Assembly: GCA_032433765.1 (NCBI GenBank)
Contig: JAVIAB010000049.1
Span: 25,901,651-25,965,650, forward strand
Direction of reading: 5' to 3'
DNA length: 64,000 nucleotides
From: Megaustenia siamemsis
Taxonomy: Eukaryota; Mollusca; Gastropoda; Stylommatophora; Ariophantidae
Position numbers and translations under genes: made by a program. Within the stretch, counting starts at the first letter, position 1, and each line of letters starts with the position of its first letter. Below, one piece after another: positions 22,964 through 35,662 of this stretch. Below the pieces are notes generated by a model. It did no database searches. It was not told the origin of the DNA and saw only the letters and a program-made list of their open reading frames with translations.

Positions 22964-23436
22964 TGGTTATTTGGTTATGGAAGACCCCGGTATCACTGCA
23001 AACGAATTAAAATCCATAATTGCTCAACCGCCCGTGCCAGCGTAATCATCCGAATTAATATCTCATCTCCCAAACAAAGAAAGGTAACTGTAGTCCCCAT
23101 CGTAGCAGTCTCAGCACACGCCAAAAGACATAAGGCGAAACCGCGTAGAAAGTGAACACAACCAACTGTTCCCTGTCATACGATATCATCATTCATCGTA
23201 AACAATTGGAATATCGAAACATGATCAAAACGGATGAGACACACAGCTCACGGTGTGCACAGAGCACTTAACCCAGTAGCTCCTGCAACAAGCCAGACTT
23301 GGAATATGAGGAAACTGCAACAAGGAACACTTTTCATGCAAAGCCTTCAATTGTTCCCGTAGCCTATCCACCATATATCGGAAGTTCACGTCATCTTGAA
23401 AATGATGATCGTCATATTTTTTTAAATATATAGCGC
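22964..23436 (+). repeat. Dispersed repeat X, copy 1
   Basis: It shares about 470 bp with an inverted copy at 44460-44935 and about 100 bp with 54985-55090. On the plus strand it opens MEDPGITANELKSIIAQPPV. On the minus strand it encodes DDVNFRYMVDRLREQLKA and then KCSLLQFPHIPS. Both frames are partly conserved between copies. It may be part of an unidentified transposon with converging exons. Confidence 0.75.
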
Positions 23437-23854
23437 TTGATGATGTTAGGCCAATTGTTGTTGACTCCAATTCCAAACATATAAACAGAACATTGTTTCA
23501 CTGATAACTATACTAAACAAATACTTTGATCTTTAAATTGAAAATCTCATTTTGAAATTATAACCATAGACAAAGAGAATCCACATAAATGCATCAATTT
23601 TCAGGACAAATAACATAACTAAAACATGTCAAATCTGACACTACGAGATTTGGTAAAGAAACCTTACTAAATGTACACAGATTGACACAAAAGGATCAGA
23701 TATTGGCGATTTTCATTACGTATTTTCAACAATATCGTAAAATGATAAAACATGACACCATACTTTCAAGGACTAGGAATCGGAAATGACCATGAAGTGA
23801 ATTTTAAAATTTTGATTTATTAAAATCGAAACACACAGCTTTAATAGCAAAAAG

Positions 23855-24325
23855 ACAGAGGTAATGGTAACAAAAAAAAAAAAAAAAGACATCACCTCAG
23901 TGCAAAATAAATACAAGTGTAACAATATTAAAACAGGTAAATGAATTTAAATATTTGGGAACTTTGTTAACTTCAGACGGAAGATGTACAAAAGAGGTGA
24001 GATGCAGAATGGCTCAGGCAAAAGCAGCTTTCCAGAAAATGAGGAAAATACTATGTAATCCATTTTTGACAATAGAAACAAGAAAAAAAGAATTCTTAAA
24101 TGTTATGTAGAGCCAGTCTTAACATATGGATGTGAATCATGGACAACAGATAAGAAAATCATTGGTGTCTGTAGAAATGTGGTTTTGCAGAAGAATGTTG
24201 AGAATACCTTGGACAGCTAAGAAAAGTAATAAAAACGTTTTGAAAGAGGCCAAAGCAAAAAGAGAGCTAATTTCCAATATTAGGAAGCAACAATCATCAT
24301 TTTTTGGCATGTAATGAGAGTTGCA
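23855..24325 (+). mobile_element. Non-LTR retrotransposon 3' region, family A, 3' truncated
   Basis: It encodes NEFKYLGTLLTSDGRCTKEV, then a YGCESWTTDKKI-like part, RRMLRIPWTAKKSN and KAKRELISNIRKQQSSFFG. It has frameshifts. It breaks off at GGCATGTAATGAGAG, and the 44-bp array starts about 35 bp further on. Confidence 0.82.
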
Positions 24326-24339
24326 AACAGTAACAGCAC

Positions 24340-27300
24340 AAAAAACTGGTCACCGCGGACATCAACAAGTACATTAGACAGACAAAGAACAAGACACGAC
24401 CAACATCAACAAGTACATAAGACAGACAAAGAACAAGACACGACCAACATCAACAAGTACATGAGATAGACAAAGAACAAGACACGACCAACATCAACAA
24501 GTACATAAGACAGACAAAGAACAAGACACGACCAACATCACAAGTACATAAGACAGACAAAGAACAAGACACGACCAATATCAACAAGTACATAAGGCAG
24601 ACAAAGAACAAGACACGACCAACATCAACAAGTACATAAGACAGACAAAGAACAAGACACGACCAATATCAACAAGTACATAAGACAGACAAAGAACAAG
24701 ACACGACCAACACCAACAAGTACATAAGACAGACAAAGAACAAGACACGAGCAACATCAACAAGTACATAAGACAGACAAATAACAAGACACGACCAACA
24801 TCAACAAGTGCATAAGGCAGACAAAGAACAAGACACGACCAACATCAACAAGTACATAAGGCAGACAAAGAACAAGACACGACCAACATCAACAACTACA
24901 TAAGGCAGACAAAGAAAAGACACGATGAACATCAACAAGTTCATGAGACAGACAAAGAACAAGACACGACCTACATCAACAAGTACATGAGACAGACAAA
25001 GAACAAGACACGACCAACATCAACAAGTACATAAGGCAGACAAAGAACAAGTCACGACCAACATCAATAAGTATATAAGGCAGACAAAGAACAAGTCACG
25101 ACCAACATCAACAAGTACATAGGGCAGACAAAGAACACGTCACGACCAACATCAACAAGTACATAAGGCAGACAAAGAACAAGTCACGACCAACATCAAC
25201 AAGTACATAAGGCAGACAAAGAACAGCTCACGACCAACATCAGCAAGTATATAAAGCAGACAAAGAACAACTCACGATCAACATCAACAATTATATAAAG
25301 CAGACAAAGAACAGCTCACGACCAACATCAGCAAGTATATAAAGCAGTCAAAGAACAGCTCACGACCAACATCAACAAGTATATAAAGTAGACAAAGAAC
25401 AAGTCAAGACCAACATCCACAAGTATATAAAGCAGACAAAGAACAAGTCACAATCAACATCAACAAGTATATAAAGCAGACAAAGAACAAGTTACAACCA
25501 ACATCAAGAAGTATATAAAGTAGACAAAGAACACGTCACGACCAACATCAACAAGTATATAAAGCAGCTAAAGAACAAGTCACGACCAACATTAACAAGT
25601 ATATAAAGTAGACAAAGAACAAGTCATGACCAACATCAACAAGTATATAAAGTAGACAAAGAACAAGTCATGACCAACATCAACAAGTATATAAAGTAGA
25701 CAAAGAACAAGTCATGACCAACATCAACAAGTATATAAAGTAGACAAAGAACAAGTCACAACCAACATCAACAAGTATATAAAGTAGACAAAGAACAAGT
25801 TACAACCAACATCACAAGTATATAAAGTAGACAAAGAACAAGTCACAACAAACATCAACAAGTATATAAAGTAGACAAAGAACAACTCACGACCAACATC
25901 AACAAGTATATCAAGTAGACAAAGAACAAGTTACAACCAACATCACAAGTATATAAAGTAGACAAAGAACAAGTCATGACCAACATCAACAAGTATATAA
26001 AGTAGACAAAGAACAAGTCACCACCAACATCAACAAGTATATAAAGTGGAAAAGAACAACTCACAACCAACATCAACAAGTATATAAAGTAGACAAAGAA
26101 CAAGTCACAACCAACATCAACTAGTATATAAAGCAGACAAGAACACATCATGATCAACATCTACAAGTATATAAAGCAGACAAAGAACACATCATGATCA
26201 ACATCTACAAGTGTATAAAGCAGACAAAGAACAAGTCACGACCAACATCAACAAGTATATAAAGTAGACAAAGAACAGTCACAACCAACATCAACAAGTA
26301 TATAAAGTAGACAAAGAACAAGTCACAATCAACATCTACAAGTATATAAAGCAGACAAAGAACACATCATGATCAACATCTACAAGTATATAAAGCAGAC
26401 AAAGAACAAGTCATGACCAACATCAACAAGTATATAAAGTAGACAAAGAACAAGTCACAACCAACATCAACAAGTATATAAAGTAGACAAAGACAAGTCA
26501 CGACCAACATCAACAAGTACGTAAGGCAGACAAAGAACAAGTCACAACCAACATCAACAAGTATATAAAGTAGACAAAGAACAACTCACGACCAACATTA
26601 ACAAGTATATAAGTAGACAAAGAATAAGTTACAACCAACATCAACAAGTATATAAAGTAGACAAAGAACAAGTCATGACCAACATCAACAAGTATATAAA
26701 GTAGACAAAGAACAAGTCATGACCAACATCAACAAGTATATAAAGTAGACAAAGAACAAGTCATGACCAACATCAACAAGTATATAAAGTAGACAAAGAA
26801 CAAGTCATGACCAACATCTACAAGTATATAAAGTAGACAAAGAACAAGTCATGACCAACATCAACAAGTATATAAAGTAGACAAAGAACAAGTCACGACC
26901 AACATCAACAAGTATATAAAGTAGACAAAGAACAAGTTACAACCAACATCAACAAGTATATAAAGTAGACAAAGAACAAGTCATGACCAACATCAACAAG
27001 TATATAAAGTAGACAAAGAACAAGTCACAACCAACATCAACAAGTATATAAAGTAGACAAAGAACAAGTCACGACCAACATCAACAAGTATATAAAATAG
27101 ACAAAGAACAAGTCACGACCAACATCAACAAGTATATAAAGTAGACAAAGAACAAGTCACGACCAACATCAACAAGTATATAAAGTAGACAAAGAACAAG
27201 TCACAACCAACATCAACAAGTATATAAAGTAGACAAAGAACAAGTCACAACCAACATCAACAAGTATATAAAGTAGACAAAGAACAAGTCATGACCAACA

Positions 27301-28403
27301 TCAACAAGTATATAAAGTAGACAAAGAACAAGTCATGACCAACATCAACAAGTATATAAAGTAGACAAAGAACAAGTCATGACCAACATCAACAAGTATA
27401 TAAAGTAGACAAAGAACAAGTCATGACCAACATCAACAAGTATATAAAGTAGACAAAGAACAACTCACGACCAACATTAACAAGTATATAAAGTAGACAA
27501 AGAATAAGTTACAACCAACATCAACAAGTATATAAAGCAGACAAAGAACAAGTTACAACCAACATCAACAAGTATATAAAGTAGACAAAGAACAAGTCAT
27601 GACCAACATCAACAAGTATATAAAGTAGACAAAGAACAAGTCACAACCAACATCAACAGTATATAAAGTAGACAAAGAACAAGTCACGACCAACATCAAC
27701 AAGTATATAAAGTAGACAAAGAACAAGTCACAACCAACATCAACTAGTATATAAAGTAGACAAAGAACAAGTCACAACCAACATCTACAAGTATATAAAG
27801 TAGACAAAGAACAAGTCACGACCAACATCAACAGTATATAAAGTAGACAAAGAACAAGTCACGACCAACATCAACAAGTATATAAAGCAGACAAAGAACA
27901 AGTCACAACCAACATCAACAAGTATATAAAGTAGACAAAGAACAAGTCACAATCAACATCTACAAGTATATAAAGCAGACAAAGAACACATCATGATCAA
28001 CATCAACAAGTATATAAAGTAGACAAAGAACAAGTCACGACCAACATCAACAAGTATATAAAGTAGACAAAGAACAAGTCACGACCAACATCAACAAGTA
28101 TATAAAGTAGACAAAGACCAAGTCACAACCAACATCAACAAGTATATAAAGTAGACAAAGAACAAGTCACAACCAACATCAACAAGTATATAAAGTAGAC
28201 AAAGAACAAGTCACAACCAACATCAACAAGTATATAAAGTAGACAAAGAACAAGTCACGACCAACATCAACAAGTATATAAAGTAGACAAAGAACAAGTC
28301 ACAACCAACATCAACAAGTATATAAAGTAGACAAAGAACAAGTCACAACCAACATCAACAAGTATATAAAGTAGACAAAGAACAAGTCACGACCAACATC
28401 AAC
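24340..28403. repeat. 4.1-kb 44-bp minisatellite, about 92 copies
   Basis: The unit has CAACAAGTATATAAAG, TAGACAAAGAACAAGTCA and CGACCAACAT landmarks. The left third carries TACATAAGACAGAC variants and the right two thirds TATATAAAGTAGAC, so homogenisation is regional. It ends about 18 bp from the donor of the SLC5 exon at 28522-28422. Confidence 0.96.
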
Positions 28404-28421
28404 AGACAAGACATGACTCAC

Positions 28422-28522
28422 CAAAGAAATAACTGCTGATGACTCCCACCAACATGGTACTCATGGTGCCTATCCCAGAGATCCACAGATACGAAATCGT
28501 GTACAGTTTCTCTATGCCCTCG
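28422..28522 (-). CDS. SLC5-like symporter exon (ISYLWISGIGT helix)
   Basis: The exon is 101 nt, with acceptor CATCTCAG ending at 28523 and donor TTTG|GTGAGT at 28421. The leading C completes an alanine codon. It then reads EGIEKLYTISYLWISGIGT and MSTMLVGVISSYFFG. This corresponds to the penultimate family helix (LY-LSYMWYSA-GTL...GL--S---G). It ends in phase 1. The 44-bp minisatellite, over 4 kb long, ends roughly 18 bp beyond the donor. Confidence 0.93.
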
Positions 28523-28860
28523 CTGAGATGGATGTTATCCACAGATATCCACGTCACGTGCATCCATAAATATAATGGATATATACAGAGATGAATCTCA
28601 ACGGGGTCAAATATAGAACACGGTCACAAAGGCAAATAAATACCAAGGTTGTATCACCATCATCAGGTGTCGTGGCAACTGACGTAGGAGATCACATTTC
28701 TCCGCACATTTCTGTCTCTAGTGTTGTCTGTCGTTTACTTATTCCAAGTAGTTTTCCTTTCATGGTTTTCTGTTGTTGCAATTTTGTCATTTTGTTGTTT
28801 CTGGTGTGGTAGACACTGTCTTTAAGCAGAGTTTTGGCTACAACAAACAGGTTAATGGTT
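28523..28860. other. Unique intronic sequence upstream of the ISYLWISGIGT exon
   Basis: I see no repeat or gene. It contains the polypyrimidine tract and branch region of the acceptor at 28523 on the minus strand. Confidence 0.4.
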
Positions 28861-29242
28861 CGATTCTTTCTTTCTTTCTTTCTATTTTTCTTTCTATCAA
28901 TCTTTCTTTCTTTCTTTCTATCTTTCTTTCTTTCTATTTTTCTTTCTATCTTTCTTTCTTTCTATCTTTCTATCTTTCTTTCTTTCTATCTTTCTTTCTA
29001 TCTTTCTTTCTATCTTCTTTCTTTCTTTCTATCTTTCTTTCTATCTTTCTTTCTATCTTTCTTTCTTTCTTTCAATCTTTCTTCCCTTCCCCCTCCCATC
29101 TACCTACCTACATACCTACCTAACTACCTACCCATCCATCCATCTGTCTGTCTGTCTATCTATCTAATATCTCTATCTATCTTTCTATGTATCTTTCTAT
29201 CTATCTTTATATCTTCCTTCCTTCCTTCCTTCCTTCCTTGGC
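28861..29242. repeat. (TTTC)n/(TATC)n/(TACC)n/(TTCC)n compound microsatellite
   Basis: About 380 bp of related tetranucleotides, pyrimidine-rich on the plus strand. Long frames reading FLSF or SIFLS are artefacts of it. Confidence 0.95.
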
Positions 29243-29589
29243 AACCGTATTACCCAATCAATGTTTTAGAAACATTCACGATCAGAATGCTACAAGACAC
29301 ACACTGACTTTGATAACACAAACAAATGATTACACACAAATGATTGATTAGTAGGAAAAGCTATGAGGAGAGATGCATACGTAAATAGTGCAGGAATGCT
29401 AATTTTGCCTGAGCCACGTTCATCATTTTCTTCATATTCCCACAACCCCGAGGGTCGTTAGTTCACCACTTCATCAACCATCGTCATTTACCACCAGCCA
29501 TCCTTTTGATCTCTGCAAAGTCGAGGCCTATCCATTCTTTGATGTTATCTTCTTATCCATATCTCTGCCCTGCTCTTCTTCTGGTTAAT

Positions 29590-29800
29590 GTCATAGTTCC
29601 CTGTCATAGTTCCCTGTCATAGTTCCCTGTCACAGTTCCCTGTCATACTTCCCTGTCATAGTTCCCTATCACAGTTCCCTGTCACAGTTCCCTGTCATAG
29701 TTCCCTGTCATAGTTCCCTGTCATAGTTCCCTGTCATAGTTCCCTGTCACAATTCCCTGTCACAGTTCCTTGTCATAGTTCCCTGCCATAGTTCCCCCCA
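29590..29800. repeat. 13-bp minisatellite, about 16 copies
   Basis: The unit is GTCATAGTTCCCT, with a CA/TA variant at one position. Confidence 0.95.
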
Positions 29801-30297
29801 GACGATATTTAAAGGACAGGACGATCGAATACTTGGCCTAAACATTTCAATAGCAAAATGTTACATCTTCTCAATATCCCTATATGGTGCAGAAACATGG
29901 ACATTAGACAAGAAAACAGAACAGAGAATTAAAGCCTTTGAAATGTGGATATATAGAAGAACAGGTAGAATTGGATGGAAGGAAAAGAAAACAAACGATG
30001 AAGTTTTTAAAACAACTAAAATGAAAAGAGAACTACTAAACACAATTCAAACAAGCCAAATGTGATTTTTGGGTCATGTTAAAAGACACAACAGCCTAAT
30101 AAAAGTAATCTTGGAGAGGAAAATACAAGGTAAAAGAGGCAGAGGCTGACCAAGACTAACATGGTCGAGTAACATCAAAAGATGGAGAAATCAGCCTATG
30201 ACAACCTGCACCATCAAAGCAAGAGACAGAGCGGAATGGCACTCCATGGTAGCCAACCTTCGTTGTGGAGACAGCACTCGATGATGATGATGATGAA
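29801..30297 (+). mobile_element. Non-LTR retrotransposon 3' end, family B, with (GAT)n tail
   Basis: Degraded coding text includes FEMWIYRRTGRIGWKEKK, TNDEVFKTTKMKREL, FLGHVKRHNSL and RGRGRP/WSSNIKRW, then ARDRAEWHSMVANL. It ends in GATGATGATGATGA. It is a close relative of the copy at 62480-62890. Confidence 0.83.
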
Positions 30298-30374
30298 ACA
30301 TTTCTTGTTGGGTTTCTCTCTTAACGGAAAATAGATTGAATGCTTCCGTAGGGGTCTTCATTTAGTTTTCCCAT

Positions 30375-30905
30375 TTTCTATTTGGAAATAAGCTTTACAA
30401 AAAATGAGGAAGATCTTGTAATATCAATTTTTGACAATACGAACAAGAAAAAGAGTTGTCAAATGTTATGTAGAGCCAGTCTTAGCATATGAATGTGAAT
30501 GATGGACAATAGGACAACAGACAAGAAAATTACTGGAGGCTGTAGAAATGTGGTTATACAGAAGAATGTTGAGAATACAATGGACAGCTAAGAAGATTAA
30601 TGAAAACGTTCTGAAAGAGGCCAAAGCAAAAAGAGAGCTAATTTCCAATATTAGGAAGAAACAATCATCATTTTTTGGCCATGTAATGAGATAGAACAAC
30701 AGGAATATATTGTAACAACTGGGAAAATTGAGGGACGAAGAGATAGAAGGAAGCAAAGAGAAAAGATACCAGACAGCTTAAGAGAATGGCTTGGCAGAAG
30801 GTCAACAACAGAGATGATAAATAGCTGTCAAGATCGAAAGTTGTGGAGAGACATGATCACCTACGCCAGCTGGGATGATACTAGATGATGATGATGATGA
30901 TCTAT
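30375..30905 (+). mobile_element. Non-LTR retrotransposon 3' end, family A, with (GAT)n tail
   Basis: Text includes RRMLRIQWTAKK, KAKRELISNIRKKQSSFFGH, TTGKIEGRRDRRKQREKIP and DRKLWRDMITYAS, then GATGATGATGATGAT. Frames are broken. Confidence 0.85.
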
Positions 30906-31106
30906 TTTGTACGCTTCCATTCTTCAACTTACTCCCACCGACATCGTAGCGGTTTGAGATACTGATTGGCTGCAGTAATTACTCTTAAAGGTGTACTTCT
31001 GATGATCGGACTCCCACATTTTGCTAATCTGTGTACCGTTTTTTTATTATTATATCTCAGATAAACTCATGTGGTTCCTCAAATTTAAATGTTTCCTATA
31101 ACATTT

Positions 31107-31351
31107 GGGACCCACGATAGCTCAGTGGTTAGTGAACTGGACTACAAAGGACAAGGGGTAGGGTTCGATCCCAACCGACGGTCCGGTTCACCAGCCTTAA
31201 ATGGGTACCGGTTTTTTTTCTTGGAAATAAAGCGGCACGGGCGTAATACCGACCACATTAAAACAAAAATCATGTGCTGAAGGTCTGTAAAATTTAAGAA
31301 CACCATATTCCCTATACGTACGGATCTCTTTACTTACATTTTTTTACTTTA
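31107..31351 (+). mobile_element. SINE-1 copy with 11-bp target-site duplication
   Basis: CTATAACATTT is duplicated at 31096-31106 and 31352-31362. The head reads GGGACCCACGATAGCTCAG, with an altered box A flank. The body is diverged (ACATTAAAACAAAAATC instead of ACCCCAAAAATC). Confidence 0.92.
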
Positions 31352-31364
31352 CTATAACATTTAC

Positions 31365-31690
31365 TAAGATGTGATTTGTCATGATTAGTCTAGGCAATAT
31401 AAGAAGGTAAAGTGCCATTCCTTTCCTTCTTGGCAGTGACTGTACTAGTCGGAGATCGCAGCCATTGTCTCTATACATGAGATCCTCTGCCTGCCATCGC
31501 GGTGTGGGGACCATAACCGGCACTTCTTGTCGGCTGCTCCCACAACACCATCCACCACCTGCTCCAATGGCTTCCCGTAACCCTGTTTGGGGGGGGGGGG
31601 GCTAAACGGGATCTCCACCTTGCCGAAGGGTGTCCCGAAGACTAGCGGAGGACTGGAGACGTCTTACTCCTCCTTTGGTAGGGGGATAAC
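31365..31690. other. Unclassified sequence, probably retroelement-derived
   Basis: It has G-rich and C-rich stretches and ends against the (ATC)n tail of the following minus-strand element. It carries no reading frame I recognise. Confidence 0.35.
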
Positions 31691-31694
31691 TCTA

Positions 31695-31733
31695 CACCGC
31701 TAACCTCATCATCATCATCATCATCATCCTCAA

Positions 31734-31764
<31 letters not shown>

Positions 31765-32282
31765 TATCAAACCTGCTGGCGTAGGTGATCATGTCTCTCC
31801 ACAACTTTCGATCTCGACAGTTATTTATCATTTCTGTTGTTGATCTTCTGCCAAGCCATTCTCTTAAGCTGTCTGGTATCTTTTATTTTTTAGCTTCCCT
31901 CTATCTCTTCGTCCCTCAATTTTCCCAGTTTTTACAATATATTCCAGTTGTTCTCTTCTCATTACGTGGCCAAAAAATGATGATTGTTTCTTCCTAATAT
32001 TGGAAATTAGCTCTCTTTTTGCTTTCGCCTCTTTCAGAGTGTATTCATTACTCTTCTTAGCTGTCCATGGTATCTCAACATTCTTCTGTAAAATCACATT
32101 TCTACAGACTCCAGTGATTTTCTTGTCTGTTGTCACACTGTCCATGATTCACATCCACAAGTTAAAACTGGTTCTACATAACATTTAAGAACTCTTTTTC
32201 TTGTTTCTATTGTCAAAAATGGATTGCACTGTATCTTTCTCCTTTTTTGGAAAGCTACTTTTGCCTGAGCCAATCTGCATCT
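31695..32282 (-). mobile_element. Non-LTR retrotransposon 3' end, family A, with long (GAT)n tail
   Basis: The tail is the (ATC)n run at 31709-31761. The minus strand reads AKAKRELISNIRKKQSSFFG, HVMRREQLEYIVKTGKIEG and MDSVTTDKKITGVCRNVILQ. Upstream it enters the 25-bp array at 32283. Confidence 0.88.
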
Positions 32283-32512
32283 AACCTCTGTTGTACATCT
32301 ACCATCTCACCGCTGTTGTACATCTACCATCTCACCTCTGTTGTACATCTACCATCTCACCTCTGTTGTACATCTACCATCTCACCTCTGTTGTACATCT
32401 ACCATCTCACCTCTGTTGTACATCTACCATCTCACCTCTGTTGTACATCTACCATCTCACCTCTGTTGTACATCTACCATCTCACCTCTGTTGTACATCT
32501 ACCATCTGAGGT
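32283..32512. repeat. 25-bp array amplified from family A coding sequence, about 9 copies
   Basis: Units are ACCTCTGTTGTACATCTACC plus ATCTC. On the minus strand they repeat the DGRCTTEV codons of the retrotransposon's LTSDGRCTTEV phrase, whose single-copy form is seen at 54340-54380. The element resumes after the array with GAGGTTAAC. Confidence 0.93.
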
Positions 32513-32584
32513 TAACCATGTTCCTAGATTTTATCCGCTAACTTTAACATTTATAAAAAAAAAAAGAAAAGATAAATGGCTTAC

Positions 32585-32817
32585 GCTTGTCTCTTTGGTG
32601 CCAATGTTGAGGTAACTAATGACTCTAGGACAGTGCTATTGCTGTAAACGTTTGTATAATTGAACCAACTTGATGTGTTGACAGATGAATCCACTGGACA
32701 ATTATCTGTGGGGGCGGGAGGAAGCCAAGGCGTTTTCTGGACGGCATTTGAGAAGTTCATGCCTATAGAGATCCAGGATGCAAAGGCCAGCCCGAAGATG
32801 CCGCCTATGACGGTTCC
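32585..32817 (-). CDS. SLC5-like symporter exon (helix plus glycosylated extracellular loop)
   Basis: This is the longest exon at 233 nt, with acceptor GCTCCACAG ending at 32818 and donor CAAGC|GTAAGC at 32584 (ends in phase 2). It begins GTVIGGIFGLAFASWISIGM, a helix, followed by a hydrophilic loop of about 55 residues with PWLPPAPTDNCP and four N-glycosylation sequons (NFS, NTS, NYT, NST). In SLC5A5/6/8/12 this position is the large extracellular loop, which is poorly conserved and glycosylated, so a divergent sequence is expected. On the intron side the acceptor is about 90 bp from the (TATC)n tract, and the donor is close to a retroelement-embedded 25-bp array. Confidence 0.9.
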
Positions 32818-32903
32818 CTGTGGAGCAATGAATATAGCAATTCATGATTAATGTTTTTATCTTTGAAGAATATAGCACGTTAGTTCTATAATCTATATTT
32901 CAG

Positions 32904-33413
<510 letters not shown>

Positions 33414-33465
33414 AGTAGTATAGCAGGAAGGATTTGCCCCGTATTTAGGCGTAAATTAACAAAGA

Positions 33466-33473
33466 TATATAAG
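33466..33473 (+). promoter_or_regulatory. TATA-like box in the palindrome terminus
   Basis: TATATAAG lies 52 bp inside the left end and is mirrored in the right terminus on the minus strand, so both would direct transcription inward. A 25-codon frame starts at 33521 on the left, but a missing base breaks it on the right, so it is not called. Confidence 0.35.
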
Positions 33474-33929
33474 AGGCGCCTTTAGCGCCTAATGTACACG
33501 AGAGACAAGGGGAGTTAACCATGACTGCTCGTGTCGGGATGTTGACCTCTAGTCCTGGTGACCCCGGAAGTGACCTGTTTATGTTTGGTGTGTCCTGACT
33601 TTGGAGGCCTTGGTGTACTTGCTCGATAGCGATAGGTTAGTAGATTATACATGACCTCGCGTGTTGGCGGGGGTTCCCTCGGGGATTATCTCGAGTGTTT
33701 TCGGACAGCGTGCTATCGGATCGGGATTAGTTCGATTCGGTGTGAAGCTATCGCGCCAGGTAGACGTTAGAAAATATTTATAGCTATGTAGTTGGGTGTC
33801 TGCTTAACGTTGTACCATAAATGAAGCATAAGGGTGAAACAGTTAGAGATTGCTGGGTAGTCTAAACTGGTAGTGTAAATATGTTCCTCGGTGTTAGTGG
33901 TTCGCTATCTCTCTCTCTCTCTCTCTCTC

Positions 33930-34004
<75 letters not shown>

Positions 34005-34076
34005 TTCCAGCCTAGATTTCCCTCCATTGAAACACTTACTCATTCTCTCCATTTATCCCTATCATCGCGCCTTCCT

Positions 34077-34110
<34 letters not shown>

Positions 34111-34325
34111 TCTCCCCTATCCTCTCTTAGACTTCTAACCTATCAATCCACCCTCCGCCTCTCCCTTTAGCTCCCCCGCCCAGCGTCCCTCCTATTGTAA
34201 CACTTGATTATTCTCACCCTTTATACCTAGCATCTCGCCTTCTTTCTCATAGGCTTCTCTCTCTCTCGCTCTCTCTCTCTCTCTTCTAACCCCTACTAGA
34301 CTTCTCTCCTACCATTCCACCTTTC

Positions 34326-34366
<41 letters not shown>

Positions 34367-35662
34367 CTCGCCTAGCGTTCCGCCTTTATTCGTATTTTTA
34401 CCTTACCGCCAGTGTAACACATTAATAACATTGAATATCAATTACAAAAAGACTTGAAATATCTACTTTTTAAAGAACCAATAAGATAAACATATGAAAA
34501 ACGAAGGAATAATACACTCGACAAGGCTTAACAGACGTACTTTATACACATCACCATTAATACAACTGAAATTCCTTTAATGATAACCTATCACATCGTT
34601 ATGAGCTAAGAGAAAAACAGAAAAAAAATTCAACTTACACCGTAAAATATTCCACTACGTAACAGACCGCTAGACTGAACAGTACTATGAAAATAAACGT
34701 CCGTGAATCAAGCGCGCTTATAACACGAAGTCTCACATCCGATTAGTTTAAATATAATCTGGTAAATAAATTTGGACGACACTATTCCACCCTCGACTAA
34801 CATCTAGGTTAACCAATCAGAGAAGAAGATTTCTATCGGACACCCTTCAACGAAATGACTGACCTCTGGATTAACTAATCAGAGAAGATGATTACTGTTA
34901 TCGTGATAACTGACCTCATTTTCAACTTGAAGTGCTGTCGAGTCTGATGCATGGGTTACTTTAAATCGATTCGGCCTCTGATACAATCCACCTAGCGGGT
35001 CAATGGTGGGGGAAATAATACAAGTGGCGGGTTACTTGAACGCGTTTTGACCCCTGCTGCAATACCAGGAGTTCCATGACAGTTATAAATAGTTGGATAC
35101 AACAAGCAGGAAGTTATATTAAGGACAGAAATCTAGCAGGCAATGGCAGAAACCTAAGAGGCAAGGACAGAAAACTAGGGGGGTCGTGGTTCGTGGTTCG
35201 GTAAGTCCGTGGTTCGTTAAGTCCGTGGTTCGTGGGGTTGTGGTTCGTGGTTCGTTAGTTGATGGTTCGTTATGTCCGTGGTTCGTGGGGTTGTGGTTCG
35301 TGGTTCGTTAGTTGATGGTTCGTTAAGTCCATGGTTCGTAGGGTTGTGGTTCGCGGTTCGTGAGTTGATGGTTCGTTAAGTCCGTGGTTCGTGGGGTTGT
35401 GGTTCGTGGTTCGTTAGTTGATGGTTCGTGAAGTCCATGGTTCGTGGGGTTGTGGTTCGTGGTTCGTTAGTTGAGGGTTCGTTAAGTCCGTGGTTCGTAG
35501 GGGTTGTGGTTCGCGGTTCGTGAGTTGAGGGTTCGTTAAGTCCGTGGTTCGTGGGTTGTGGTCGTGGTTCGTTAGTTGATGGTTCGTTAAGTCCATGGTT
35601 CGTGGGGTTGTGGTTCGCGGTTCGTGAGTTGAGGGTTCGGTAAGTCCGTGGTTCGTGGTTTG

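Noticed and set aside
24581..26160. Hydrophobic Leu/Val/Cys/Tyr-rich minus-strand frames resembling membrane proteins
   Set aside because: Repeat translation of the 44-bp array; the hydrophobicity follows from its base composition.
24340..28403. CRISPR-like array (regular repeats of constant length)
   Set aside because: There are no unique spacers: the repeat is head-to-tail with no variable intervals, and the context is eukaryotic.
33521..33598. Short 25-codon frame downstream of the TATA-like box in the palindrome's left end
   Set aside because: The right arm lacks one base in the same frame and stops after seven codons, so it is not conserved even within the element.
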